From the NCBI RefSeq assembly GCF_004136015.1, contig NZ_CP024866.1, forward strand, positions 450,327 through 514,326: 64,000 bases of DNA. Direction: 5' to 3'. This DNA is from Pseudomonas sp. ACM7. GTDB taxonomy: Bacteria; Pseudomonadota; Gammaproteobacteria; Pseudomonadales; Pseudomonadaceae. Shown here one piece after another: positions 45,812 to 56,544 of this stretch (position 1 is its first letter; the number at the start of each line of letters is the position of its first letter). A program made the translations under genes and the position numbers. Below the pieces are notes generated by a model, which saw only the letters and a list, made by a program, of their open reading frames with translations, searched no databases and was not told the DNA's origin.

Positions 45812-46675
45812 TCAACTGGATGGCGCCAAGTCGAAAAACGCCTGTATCAAGCGCAAATCTCGCCGCCGCTCCATGCAGCCAATCATGTGTCGGTTAACCA
45901 ACCCTTCACCAAGAATCGGCACCGCCGCCACCCGCGGGTCATGACTGACTTCCACCGACGACACCACGCCAACCCCCAACTCTGCGGCGACGGCTTCGGT
46001 CACCGCCTCGCGACTGTCCAGCTCCAGCAACACCCGTGGACTGACCAACGCCGCCGCACAGGCCTCGTCGAAGGTGCGCCGGGTGATCGAACTTGGCTCG
46101 CGCAACACCATGATCACCTGATCCAGCGCCTTGAGCGGCACCCCCTCGGACATCTGCGCCCACGGATGACCGTCGGGCACCAGCGCACAAATCCGTGATT
46201 CGCTTAAGTCTTGCAAATGCAGCCCCTTGCGCGGTTCGACCTCGGTCAGCACCGCCACGTCGGCATGCTCCGACAGCAACGCCGCCAAGGTTTCCTGTGC
46301 ATTACCCAAACGCAGGTTCACGGTGATCCCCGGATAACGCGCGCGCAAACTGGCGAGCATCGGCATGACCATGTGCGGCCCGTCCGCCGCCACTTCCAGG
46401 CGTCCGGTCAGCAACTGCCGGTTGGCCTCGAGCATCACCTGCGCCTCTTCGGCCAGACCGAACATTGCCCGGGTGATCGCGGCCAGTTTGGTGCCCTCCT
46501 CCGTCAGCTCCACCCGTCGTGCGGTGCGCCGCAACAGGGTGATCTGGTAATGCTCCTCCAGCGCCTTGATGTGCCCGGTGACCGCCGGTTGGCTGATGAA
46601 CAGTCGCGCAGCGGCCCGGGTGAAGCTGCCCTCACGGGCCACGGCGTCGAAGGCGCGGAGCTGGAACAGGTTCAT
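45812..46675 (-). CDS. LysR-family regulator, phosphonate cluster copy 2
   Basis: A 287-residue LysR protein. The helix-turn-helix is GSFTRAAARLFISQPAVTGHIKALEEHYQ (about 16-44), with a complete effector domain. It is divergent from phnW with 109 bp between them containing an inverted repeat typical of LysR boxes, so it is the likely activator of phnWX (a PhnR-type role). It and copy 1 probably arose by duplication; each faces one half of the cluster. Confidence 0.92.
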   Translation of the reverse strand: MNLFQLRAFDAVAREGSFTRAAARLFISQPAVTGHIKALEEHYQITLLRRTARRVELTEEGTKLAAITRAMFGLAEEAQVMLEANRQLLTGRLEVAADGPHMVMPMLASLRARYPGITVNLRLGNAQETLAALLSEHADVAVLTEVEPRKGLHLQDLSESRICALVPDGHPWAQMSEGVPLKALDQVIMVLREPSSITRRTFDEACAAALVSPRVLLELDSREAVTEAVAAELGVGVVSSVEVSHDPRVAAVPILGEGLVNRHMIGCMERRRDLRLIQAFFDLAPSS

Positions 46676-46710
46676 GAATAACCCTCACTGATGGCTGGCA
46701 TAACAACAAA

Positions 46711-46743
46711 CAATTTGATTGATAGCACGGCAAATTGCAATTT
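46711..46743. promoter_or_regulatory. Candidate LysR box controlling phnW
   Basis: CAATTTG (46711-46717) and CAAATTG (46731-46737) form an inverted repeat, and the latter overlaps the palindrome AAATTGCAATTT (46732-46743). This is consistent with recognition and activation half-sites of a LysR protein. Confidence 0.55.
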
Positions 46744-46784
46744 AAGCCCCGTAGCTTCATTCCATCGATTGCGAGGACACGAGA

Positions 46785-47894
46785 ATGAGTACTGCCGAAC
46801 CCATCCTGCTCACCCCCGGCCCACTGACCACATCGGCCCGCACCCGTCAGGCGATGATGGTCGACTGGGGTTCATGGGATGACCGCTTCAATCAACTGAC
46901 CGCCAGCCTGTGCGAACAACTGCTGGCGATCGTCAACGGCGGCGACAGCCACCACTGCGTGCCCCTGCAAGGCAGCGGCACGTTCGCGGTCGAAGCGGCG
47001 ATCGGCACGCTGGTGCCTCGCGACGGCAAAATCCTGGTGCTGATCAATGGCGCCTACGGCAAACGCCTGGCGAAAATCTGCGAAGTCCTCGGCCGCTCCT
47101 TCAGCACCTTTGAAACCGCCGAAGACGAACCGACCACCGCCGCCGACGTCGACCGTCTGCTGCGCGCCGACGCAAGCATCACCCACGTCGCGCTGATTCA
47201 CTGCGAAACCAGCACCGGGATCCTCAACCCGCTGCCGGAAATCGCCCACGTCATCGCGCAACACGGCAAACGCCTGATCATCGACGCTATGAGCTCTTTC
47301 GGCGCGCTGCCGATCGACGCGCAACAGGTGCCGTTCGACGCGCTGATCGCCGCCTCGGGCAAATGCCTGGAAGGCGTGCCGGGAATGGGCGTTGTCTTCG
47401 CTCGCAAAGAAGCACTGGCCAATGCCGCCGGTAACTCGCACTCGCTGGCAATGGACCTTTTCGATCAGCACACCTACATGGCCAAGACCGGCCAATGGCG
47501 CTTCACCCCGCCGACCCACGTGGTCGCGGCGTTGCACGAAGCCCTGCTGCAATACAACGAAGAAGGTGGATTGCCCGCCCGGCATCAGCGCTATGCCAAC
47601 AACTGCCAGGTGCTGCTGGATGACATGGCCAAACTGGGGCTGCGCAGTTTCCTGCCCGCCGAGATTCAGGCGCCGATCATCGTCACCTTTCATGCGCCGA
47701 AAGATCCGCGCTACCAGTTCAAGGAATTCTACGAACGCGTCAAGGCCAAGGGTTTCATCCTCTACCCCGGCAAATTGACCCAGGTCGAAACCTTCCGCGT
47801 CGGCTGCATCGGCCACGTCAACCAGGCCGAGATGCACGCGGCCGTGGCGGCGATCGCCGAGGTGTTGCAGGAAATGGAAGTGTTGGAAATCTAA
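46785..47894 (+). CDS. phnW: 2-Aminoethylphosphonate:pyruvate aminotransferase
   Basis: A 369-residue PLP enzyme that converts 2-aminoethylphosphonate and pyruvate to phosphonoacetaldehyde and alanine. It has the characteristic start [26 protein letters not shown], the PLP region [28 protein letters not shown] and the Lys-containing [13 protein letters not shown]. Class V aminotransferase fold, standard length. It heads the phnWX unit, with a REPIN between the two genes. Confidence 0.96.
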   Translation: MSTAEPILLTPGPLTTSARTRQAMMVDWGSWDDRFNQLTASLCEQLLAIVNGGDSHHCVPLQGSGTFAVEAAIGTLVPRDGKILVLINGAYGKRLAKICEVLGRSFSTFETAEDEPTTAADVDRLLRADASITHVALIHCETSTGILNPLPEIAHVIAQHGKRLIIDAMSSFGALPIDAQQVPFDALIAASGKCLEGVPGMGVVFARKEALANAAGNSHSLAMDLFDQHTYMAKTGQWRFTPPTHVVAALHEALLQYNEEGGLPARHQRYANNCQVLLDDMAKLGLRSFLPAEIQAPIIVTFHAPKDPRYQFKEFYERVKAKGFILYPGKLTQVETFRVGCIGHVNQAEMHAAVAAIAEVLQEMEVLEI

Positions 47895-47911
47895 ACCACA
47901 CCGCAATCCAC

Positions 47912-48000
47912 TGTGGGAGCGGGCTTGCTCGCGAATGCTGACTGACATTCAACATTGATGTCGTCTGACGCACCGCCTTCGCGAGCAAGCCCGCTCCCAC
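47912..48000. repeat. REPIN (family 1) between phnW and phnX
   Basis: TGTGGGAGCGGGCTTGCTCG and its inverse complement flank a 45-bp spacer inside the phnWX unit, 47 bp before the phnX start. Confidence 0.93.
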
Positions 48001-48046
48001 CAAAAGCAGCTCCCCTATTAGCCAGTTGCCCCAGGACTTGATCACC

Positions 48047-48874
48047 ATGAACTATACAAACCCAACCAAACTGCAAGCCGCCATCCTCGACTGGGCCGGC
48101 ACCGTGGTCGACTTCGGCTCCTTCGCCCCGACACAGATTTTTGTCGAAGCTTTCGCCGAATTCGACGTTCAGGTTTCCATCGAAGAAGCCCGCGGGCCGA
48201 TGGGCATGGGCAAATGGGACCACATCCGAACCCTGTGCGATCAGCCGGAAGTGGCCGAACGTTATCGCACAGTGTTCGGCCGTACGCCGACCGACGACGA
48301 CGTCACCGCCATCTACAAACGCTTCATGCCCCTGCAAATCGAGAAAATCGCCGAGCACTCGGCGCTGATCCCGGGCGCACTGGACACCATCGCCAATCTG
48401 CGCCGGCAAGGGATCAAGATCGGTTCCTGCTCCGGCTACCCGAAACAGGTCATGGACAAAGTTGTCGAGCTGGCCGCCACCAACGGTTACGTCGCCGACC
48501 ACGTGGTCGCCACCGACGAAGTGCCCAACGGACGCCCATGGCCGGCCCAGGCGCTGGCTAACGTGATTGCGCTGGGCATCGATGATGTCGCGGCCTGCGT
48601 GAAGATCGACGACACCGTGCCGGGCATTCTCGAAGGTCGTCGCGCCGGCATGTGGACCGTGGCGTTGATCTGCTCGGGCAACGCACTGGGCCTGGACTAC
48701 GAAGGTTATCGGGCCTTGGGCAGCGACAAACTGGCCAGCGAACGCAAGCGCATCCATGCGATGTTCGAAGGCTCGCGGCCGCACTACATGATCGACACCA
48801 TCAGCGATTTGCCGGAAGTGATCGCCGATATCAACCAGCGCCTGGCCAAGGGTGAGATGCCACAAACCAACTGA
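48047..48874 (+). CDS. phnX: Phosphonoacetaldehyde hydrolase (phosphonatase)
   Basis: A 275-residue HAD-superfamily enzyme that splits phosphonoacetaldehyde into acetaldehyde and phosphate. The nucleophile motif is [14 protein letters not shown] (Asp, with the Ala/Gly pattern of phosphonatases). The cap Lys region [12 protein letters not shown] carries the Schiff-base Lys, and the Mg site is [13 protein letters not shown]. Length equals the standard enzyme. ATG 48047 is chosen. A strong terminator follows. Confidence 0.95.
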   Translation: MNYTNPTKLQAAILDWAGTVVDFGSFAPTQIFVEAFAEFDVQVSIEEARGPMGMGKWDHIRTLCDQPEVAERYRTVFGRTPTDDDVTAIYKRFMPLQIEKIAEHSALIPGALDTIANLRRQGIKIGSCSGYPKQVMDKVVELAATNGYVADHVVATDEVPNGRPWPAQALANVIALGIDDVAACVKIDDTVPGILEGRRAGMWTVALICSGNALGLDYEGYRALGSDKLASERKRIHAMFEGSRPHYMIDTISDLPEVIADINQRLAKGEMPQTN

Positions 48875-48892
48875 TTGCGCCTGTCGCCGCAT

Positions 48893-48933
48893 AAAAAAGC
48901 GCCAGTTTCTTAACGGAACTGGCGCTTTTTTTT
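48893..48933 (+). terminator. Terminator of phnWX
   Basis: AGCGCCAGTT (48898-48907) pairs with AACTGGCGCT (48917-48926), with A run upstream and eight T downstream. Symmetric enough to work in both directions. Confidence 0.93.
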
Positions 48934-49060
48934 GGTCGACCACCTGATCCAGAGCATTGAACACCCAAATAGCCACAGGCAAATCCACCAAAGCGGATTA
49001 CAGTTAAAGCACACCGTCGAACAAGAACGGTGGCTCGACCTGACCTGTGAGGAACACCGT

Positions 49061-49609
49061 ATGCCCTGGAAGAATTCCGACTCACGCTACAGCACCGTAT
49101 CGATCGTGCTGCATTGGTTGATGCTGGTCCTGCTGGCGCTGGTTTACGCATGTATTGAATTTCGCGGAATCTTTCCAAAAGGCAGTGGCGGCCGGACGCT
49201 GATCACCGAATCGCACTTTTTGCTGGGCTTGACGGTGTTTGTCCTGGTTTGGCTGCGGCTGTTTGCGCGCAGCCTGGGCTCGGCACCGCAAATCTTCCCG
49301 GCCTCCCCTCACTGGCAGACCGTGCTGGCCAAATTGATGCACTGGGCGCTGTACATTTTCATGATCGCCATGCCGATTCTGGGCTGGCTGGTCACCAGCG
49401 CCAAGGGTCACCAAGTGATGTTCTTCGGCTTCGACCTGCCGTTGCTGGTCGCGGAGGACAAGGCGTTGGCCAAGCAGATTCAGGGTTGGCATGAACTCGG
49501 CGGCACCCTTGGTTACTGGCTGATCGGTCTGCATGCCGTGGCGGGGATTTATCACCACTATGTGGTGGGCGATAACACCTTGCTGCGGATGATGCCCAAG
49601 CGCGGGTGA
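49061..49609 (+). CDS. Cytochrome b561 family protein
   Basis: A 182-residue membrane cytochrome with four helices (about 10-32, 48-70, 90-112, 148-170) and haem-ligand His residues in VLHWLMLV, ITESHFLLGLTV, LMHWALYIFM and GLHAVAGIYHHY. It is a paralog of the b561 at 25388 but stands alone, without a catalase partner. AGGAACACCGT precedes ATG 49061; the longer frame lacks support. Confidence 0.9.
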   Translation: MPWKNSDSRYSTVSIVLHWLMLVLLALVYACIEFRGIFPKGSGGRTLITESHFLLGLTVFVLVWLRLFARSLGSAPQIFPASPHWQTVLAKLMHWALYIFMIAMPILGWLVTSAKGHQVMFFGFDLPLLVAEDKALAKQIQGWHELGGTLGYWLIGLHAVAGIYHHYVVGDNTLLRMMPKRG

Positions 49610-49619
49610 ATCCCGCCGC

Positions 49620-50570
49620 TCACTGGAAACCCCGGCGGCCCTGCAAACCGCCGGTATGGATAAAGATCAGGCGTGTGCCCTTTTCGAATCTTCCGGCTTC
49701 GACTTGCTGCTTGAGCGCCAACAGTGCTTTGCCGGTGTACAGCGGTTCGAGGGGAATGCCGCTGGCCTGTTCGGCCTGATCGATGAATTCGAGCAACAGC
49801 GGATCGACTTTGGCAAAGCCGCCAAGGCTGGCGTCGAACAATTCATAGGCGCGATTGTGTAAACCCGCCTCCCGCACGATCGAATCGACCTGCTGCGCAA
49901 CCCCATGATCGTCGGGCACCGCCAGCGCGCCATACACTGGGTGTTCACCTGCTTCGGCCAGCACCAGACCGGCCAGGGTCGTGCCCGTTCCACAGGCTAG
50001 CCACCAGCCGTCATAGTCGCTCCAGCCAAGACCGTTCAGTTGCTCGCTTACCATTGTCCTCAGCTGCAGGCAGCCCTTGGCGCCCTGCAAACCGCCGCCA
50101 CCTTCCGGCACCGGATGCAGATCGGGATACTGCGCCTGCCATGGCAGCCAGAAACCCGGCTCGTGCCGCGCTCGATAACCGCCATAACCCAGCCAATGCA
50201 ATTGCATGCCAAACGCCTGCAAGTCTTTCACCGTCGGCGTTTCTTGCGGATGACCGCGCAGCAGGCCAACGGTGCGAAAACCAAAACGCTTACCCGCCGC
50301 GGCCAGTGCATGCAGATGATTGGAGTGGGCACCGCCCAGACTGATGATGCCTTTGGCACCGATCTGGTCAGCAGCTTTCAGGTGCTCGATGAGTTTGAAC
50401 CACTTGTTGCCGCTGATCAGCGGGTCGATTTGGTCAAGGCGCAGGATCGCGACTTCGATGCTTGATCGGGTGAGCCAATCAAGATGAAGGTGCTCGAGGG
50501 GGGCCTGGGGTAGCCAATCGGTTGGAGGGGAAAGCATTGGCGCCTGATTGTGCTCGGGTAGATCCAGCAT
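49620..50570 (-). CDS. PLP-dependent ACC deaminase / D-cysteine desulfhydrase family enzyme
   Basis: A 316-residue fold-type II PLP enzyme. The Schiff-base Lys is in ISGNKWFKL (about 55), the substrate-binding segment LGGAHSNHLHALAAAG follows, and the phosphate-binding loop is CGTGTTLAGL. The family contains 1-aminocyclopropane-1-carboxylate deaminases and D-cysteine desulfhydrases; the HSNHLHA segment suits the desulfhydrase-like group, but the activity cannot be fixed from sequence. Start could be ATG 50537. Convergent with cytochrome b561. Confidence 0.85.
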   Translation of the reverse strand: MLDLPEHNQAPMLSPPTDWLPQAPLEHLHLDWLTRSSIEVAILRLDQIDPLISGNKWFKLIEHLKAADQIGAKGIISLGGAHSNHLHALAAAGKRFGFRTVGLLRGHPQETPTVKDLQAFGMQLHWLGYGGYRARHEPGFWLPWQAQYPDLHPVPEGGGGLQGAKGCLQLRTMVSEQLNGLGWSDYDGWWLACGTGTTLAGLVLAEAGEHPVYGALAVPDDHGVAQQVDSIVREAGLHNRAYELFDASLGGFAKVDPLLLEFIDQAEQASGIPLEPLYTGKALLALKQQVEAGRFEKGTRLIFIHTGGLQGRRGFQ

Positions 50571-50590
50571 TCTAGTCGCTCAAAGTCAGC

Positions 50591-50691
50591 CATCGCGAGC
50601 AAGCTCGCTCCCACAGGGGTTTTGAATCGGTCACAAAATTTGTGAGCAACACAGAACCTGTGGGAGCGAGCTTGCTCCGGGCGGCGTTCCG
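50591..50691. repeat. REPIN (family 1, GCGAGC variant)
   Basis: CATCGCGAGCAAGCTCGCTC at the left and GTGGGAGCGAGCTTGCTCCG at the right are inverted around a 40-bp spacer, between fadH and the PLP enzyme gene. Confidence 0.9.
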
Positions 50692-50722
50692 ACGATGGCC
50701 ATTGGCACGCTCGACCTGCGGA

Positions 50723-52783
<2,061 letters not shown>

Positions 52784-52971
52784 TCACGGAAAAAGTGCAG
52801 GAGCTCTTTGGCCCCCGTCAGTCATGTTGAACAGACTAAGAGTCGCGCCGCTGTCACTCAATGACCGTAACTGACAACTTATTGATCCAAATGTGCAGCG
52901 CCCCTTGGCAAGTGCCGGCATGCGCCCTACCCTAGTCGCGAACCCTGCACACGGCCGTCGACTGTTTCCCC

Positions 52972-54102
52972 ATGCGCAAACTTCTGTACCTGACCTTCTC
53001 CATGGCATTGATTGCCGCCCTTACAACCTACGCCATGTGGGCCGCGGACCGTCCGGTGGGTCATTACCTGTCGGACCTGCGCATCAACCTGGCGGTCGAC
53101 CAAGGCATACCCGCCGATCGCGGCAACTTGCTGGGCATCCAGCCCGAGCTGTTCCCCACCGACTATCAAAGCTCCGAGCGCTTGCACCGCAAGCTGGCGG
53201 CCTATTTGCAGAAAGCCCAGGACCAAGGCCTGCTAAATGCAAAAACCATCGTTGTACTGCCCGAACATGTCGGCACCTGGTTGATGGTCAGCGGCGAGAA
53301 AGATGAGCTGTACCAGGCGACCACGCTCAAGGAAGCCATGAACTGGCTGGCGGTCAGTAACCCACTGAAGTTCGTCCGCGCGCTGATCAGCGCCAAGGGC
53401 GACAAACGTCTGGACGACGCGCACCTGCGCATGAAGGCCAAAGGCATGGCCAAGGACTACCAGGCGCTATTTGGTGGTCTGGCGAAAGAATTCCACGTGA
53501 CGTTGGTGGCGGGCTCCATCGTGCTGCCCGAGCCTAGCGTCATCGACGGCACCCTGAAAATCGGCCGCGGCGCGTTGTACAACAGCAGCGTGGTGTTCGG
53601 CCGCGATGGCCTGCCGATCGGCCAACCCCAGCGCCAGATGCATCCGATTTTCGATGAACATGAAGTCATCGCCGCCAATGGCGAACATACGCTCAACGTC
53701 GTCGACACCCCGGCCGGACGCCTGGGTGTGCTGATCGGCAGCGACAGCTGGTACCCGGACAATTACCGCAAGCTCGACGACCAGGGTGCGCAGTTCGTCG
53801 CGGTCCCGGCGTTTGTGCTCGGGCGCGGCACCTGGGACAAACCGTGGCGCGGTTACAAGGGCCTGTCGACGCCTGGCTCCGTCAGCCTCAAGGCCGGGGA
53901 ACTCAGCGAAGGCCAGGCCTGGCATCGTCTGACACTCACCGCTCAACCGCCCAGTAGCCAGGCAATCGCCGGCATGAGCGTGTTCCTGCGCGGTCAGTTC
54001 TGGGATCAAGGCAGCGCCGGTCAAAGTTTTCTCAGCAGCAACGGCCAGCAGTTCGCCGACGGCAATGCCCGTGGCGCGCGTTTGCTGAACCTCTGGTTGT
54101 AA
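52972..54102 (+). CDS. Nitrilase-superfamily protein without the catalytic Cys
   Basis: A 376-residue protein with an N-terminal signal or anchor segment (about 5-25) and a carbon-nitrogen hydrolase fold. The expected Glu is present (IVVLPEHVGT). Where active members have a CyD-type nucleophile motif, this protein reads VLIGSDSWYPDNY, so Cys is replaced by Gly or Ser. The middle Lys region reads GQPQRQMHPIFDE without an obvious Lys. The protein is therefore probably not a classical amidase; it may be a binding protein or use different chemistry. It is followed 3 bp later by an AraC regulator, and the same trio with fadH is recalled in P. aeruginosa. Confidence 0.78.
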   Translation: MRKLLYLTFSMALIAALTTYAMWAADRPVGHYLSDLRINLAVDQGIPADRGNLLGIQPELFPTDYQSSERLHRKLAAYLQKAQDQGLLNAKTIVVLPEHVGTWLMVSGEKDELYQATTLKEAMNWLAVSNPLKFVRALISAKGDKRLDDAHLRMKAKGMAKDYQALFGGLAKEFHVTLVAGSIVLPEPSVIDGTLKIGRGALYNSSVVFGRDGLPIGQPQRQMHPIFDEHEVIAANGEHTLNVVDTPAGRLGVLIGSDSWYPDNYRKLDDQGAQFVAVPAFVLGRGTWDKPWRGYKGLSTPGSVSLKAGELSEGQAWHRLTLTAQPPSSQAIAGMSVFLRGQFWDQGSAGQSFLSSNGQQFADGNARGARLLNLWL

Positions 54103-54105
54103 CCG

Positions 54106-55146
54106 ATGAAACCGTTGCCGATGCGCCTCGGCGATCTGTCGGTGGGCTTTGTTCATAGCCTGGCCGACGCCGTGCGCAGCCACGGTGCAGACCCTCAGCC
54201 GCTACTCGAACAATACGGTCTCGACGCAGCTCGCCTCAGCGAAGCGGGCGCCCGGCTCTCGATCCCGCGCTACATGCGCCTGGGCCACAGTGCCATTCAA
54301 CTGACCGACAACCCGGCACTTGGCTTGCGCATGGGTCAGCTCAGTCGCCTGAGCCAGGTCGGCCTGGCCGGGGTCACGGCCGCTCAGGCGCCAACGGTGC
54401 GAGAAGCCGCGCGGTGCCTGATTCGCTTCGAAGCCTTGTATGGCTCCAACTATCGCGGTCAATCGAGCTTTCACGAAGACGCCCAAGGTGCCTGGCTGCG
54501 GTTCTATTCCATCAGCCCTTATAACGCCTACAACCGCTTCGTCGTGGATTCGATCATCGCTGGCTGGTTGCAGCAATTGTCCAGCATAAGCCCTGCCCGG
54601 TTGCGGGCCGAACGCATCGAGATCGAGTTTGATGAGCCTGATTACCGAGCTGCTTATGAAGTGCTCGGCGACTGCCCGATCCAGTTTGGCTGTGAGCACA
54701 ATCAACTGCGCTTGAGCCTTGCCAGCCTCGCCCAGCGCAACCCGGAACACTGCCCGAGCACCTGGCGACACTTGCTGCAACTGTGTGAGCGGGAACTGGA
54801 GCAACTGACACGCACCCGCAGCCTGCGTGAACGCATCACTCAGTTACTGGGGCCGTTGCTCAATGGTGGCCGGGAACCCGACCTGGAAGAAGTGGCGGCA
54901 CGCCTGAAGCTGCCAACCTGGACCTTGCGCCGCAAACTCGCCGAGGAAGGCACGCAATTTCGCGCGATCCTCAATGACACGCGTCGCGACCTGGCCATGA
55001 CCTACATTCGCGATACCGAACTGGCGTTCGGAGAAATCGCCTACCTGCTGGGCTTTGCCTCAGCCGAAGCCTTTCAACGGGCCTTCAAACGCTGGAGCGG
55101 CCAGACTCCCGGCGAGTTTCGCCGCAGTCATCGCCAATCCGCTTGA
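54106..55146 (+). CDS. AraC-family regulator (OruR/ArgR-like, arabinose-binding type N domain)
   Basis: A 346-residue AraC protein. The N-terminal sensing domain (about 15-215) is of the type found in OruR/MmsR-like regulators. The C-terminal double helix-turn-helix is at about 235-340 (EEVAARLKLPTWTLRRKLAEEGTQFRAILNDTRRDLAMTYIRDTELAFGEIAYLLGFASAEAFQRAFKRWSGQTPGEFRRS). It is coupled to the nitrilase-fold gene by a 3-bp gap and close to fadH, so a role in lipid or unsaturated fatty-acid use is plausible. Confidence 0.92.
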   Translation: MKPLPMRLGDLSVGFVHSLADAVRSHGADPQPLLEQYGLDAARLSEAGARLSIPRYMRLGHSAIQLTDNPALGLRMGQLSRLSQVGLAGVTAAQAPTVREAARCLIRFEALYGSNYRGQSSFHEDAQGAWLRFYSISPYNAYNRFVVDSIIAGWLQQLSSISPARLRAERIEIEFDEPDYRAAYEVLGDCPIQFGCEHNQLRLSLASLAQRNPEHCPSTWRHLLQLCERELEQLTRTRSLRERITQLLGPLLNGGREPDLEEVAARLKLPTWTLRRKLAEEGTQFRAILNDTRRDLAMTYIRDTELAFGEIAYLLGFASAEAFQRAFKRWSGQTPGEFRRSHRQSA

Positions 55147-55149
55147 CGC

Positions 55150-55236
55150 TTACAGCTCGGTAGCGTCTTCGGCCGGTTCCAGCGGGTCCAGTTCAAACGC
55201 CTGATACTCGAGCAGCTCTTCTTGATAATCGTCCAT
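55150..55236 (-). CDS. Small acidic protein, 28 residues
   Basis: The frame encodes 28 residues with about one third Asp/Glu (DDYQEELLEYQAFELDPLEP...). ATG 55236 is preceded by GTGGGGGATTAAAA, a strong ribosome binding site 7 bp upstream. There is no signal peptide or membrane segment. Composition and the clean start argue for a real microprotein; I believe similar short acidic ORFs exist in other pseudomonads but cannot confirm it. It converges on the AraC gene with 3 bp between. Function unknown. Confidence 0.55.
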   Translation of the reverse strand: MDDYQEELLEYQAFELDPLEPAEDATEL

Positions 55237-55451
55237 TTTTAATCCCCCACAGCTCGTTGAAAAAAACGCCTGAATAAATGACCAGCGCCCCGAGCATAAA
55301 GTGCCCACGTGAAAGAAAAATGACGCAGGCACGCCGCTCAGCGGCTACTTAATAAAACGTAGCAGGCCGTCAGGAATTTATCACAGGATTTTTTCGATAC
55401 AGGCCGTAGGACAACGGCATGGGGTGACGCGGATCAATTTAAAAGCCGCCG

Positions 55452-55480
55452 CGGGATCGGTGTCGTCTGACCCGATCCCG
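55452..55480 (-). terminator. Weak terminator-like hairpin after the DUF2242 gene
   Basis: CGGGATCGG (55452-55460) pairs with CCGATCCCG (55472-55480). Read leftward a TTTTAAATT stretch follows about 8 nt later. The distance makes it an imperfect terminator. Confidence 0.5.
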
Positions 55481-55496
55481 TAGCGTCAGAGCACGA

Positions 55497-56315
55497 TTAC
55501 TGGCCAGATACAGGAATGGCCGAAATAGGCTCGGTGGGTGGAGGCAGGCTTGATTGGGGCGGCGGAGTGACCGTTTCCGTGGTCGATGCCGGCTCGCTGT
55601 TCTCGGCCGGAGCAATCGGAGCGGCTTCAGGCGGCGGTGCAACAGGCTCAGAGGCTGCTGGAGCCGCTTCGGCAGGTGCCGGCGCAGGTTCTGCCGCAGA
55701 CGGCGCCAACGGAGCCGGTGCAACCTTGGCTTCAGGCACACCGAGATCGGGTTTCGGCTTATCCTTGATGTGCGCGGCCTTTTTCGCTTCCGGCGGCAGG
55801 AACAACTCGACCAGGGTGAAGAACCGCTCGTAGAACTTGGGCGCCGATACGGTTTCGCTGGCGACCTTGACCATCGAGTCGTCGGACGAGCCGATCGGCA
55901 TCGACACCGAGCCCAGCACGCCCACACCCACGCTGGCGGAGTTGTTGGTCTTCTTCAGCGCATAACGGTCCTGCAGGGCGTTGGCGAACATCGTCGCGTG
56001 GTGCCCTTCACTGCCATCATCGGCACAGACCACACTGAAGCTGATCTCCAAGTGGCTCTCGCCGGTCTGCTGGAAGCTTTTGTGTCCGCTGACCAGTTTC
56101 GGGTCGGAGCTGGTGATGATGTAGCCCTGGCTGAGCAACGCCCGACGGGCGGCTTCGCACGTCTGCGCATCAGTCACCGGGTAGCTACGCGAAAACGTTC
56201 CGGAGTCATCGAAGTTCTCATGCTCGTAGATGGGGGCTTTCTTCGAAGAGCAGCCGGCCGCGGCGGCCAGCACCAACGCCAGCCCTGCAACACGCATGGG
56301 AAATGATTTAAACAT
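55497..56315 (-). CDS. DUF2242-like lipoprotein with Pro/Ala-rich tail
   Basis: A 272-residue lipoprotein with a signal peptide and lipobox LAAAAGCSSKKAP (Cys about 22). The folded part (about 30-165) follows the DUF2242 pattern (TCEAARRALLSQGYIITSSDPKLVSGHKSFQ, VCADD, HATMFANALQDRYALKKTNNSASVGVGVLGSVSMPIG). The last 100 residues are low-complexity Pro, Ala and Glu, suitable for spanning or contacting the cell wall. Function unknown. It is monocistronic, facing ppiD in the same direction. Confidence 0.85.
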   Translation of the reverse strand: MFKSFPMRVAGLALVLAAAAGCSSKKAPIYEHENFDDSGTFSRSYPVTDAQTCEAARRALLSQGYIITSSDPKLVSGHKSFQQTGESHLEISFSVVCADDGSEGHHATMFANALQDRYALKKTNNSASVGVGVLGSVSMPIGSSDDSMVKVASETVSAPKFYERFFTLVELFLPPEAKKAAHIKDKPKPDLGVPEAKVAPAPLAPSAAEPAPAPAEAAPAASEPVAPPPEAAPIAPAENSEPASTTETVTPPPQSSLPPPTEPISAIPVSGQ

Positions 56316-56486
56316 TGAACATCCTGAGGAAAACGGTCCGGGGCGTATTGTGCAACAGATCGATGCTTAGCGGAGTATCGATTAGTGTCTTAAAACAGCT
56401 ACAAGTCTACTGACTGTCATTTACAGGAAAAAGTCGCACGGTAAATACTCAGGCGACGGGTAACCCGTGCGGCTTTCGTTTCACCC

Positions 56487-56522
56487 ACAAAAAACCCCAG
56501 CCTTACGGCCGGGGTCTTTGTG
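56487..56522 (-). terminator. Terminator of ppiD
   Basis: ACCCC (56494-56498) and GGGGT (56511-56515), extended by the inner GCC/GGC pairs, give a stem that read leftward ends in GGTTTTTTGTG. It lies 23 bp after the ppiD stop. Confidence 0.85.
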
Positions 56523-56544
56523 TAGCGCAAAACTCAGTCCGGCA

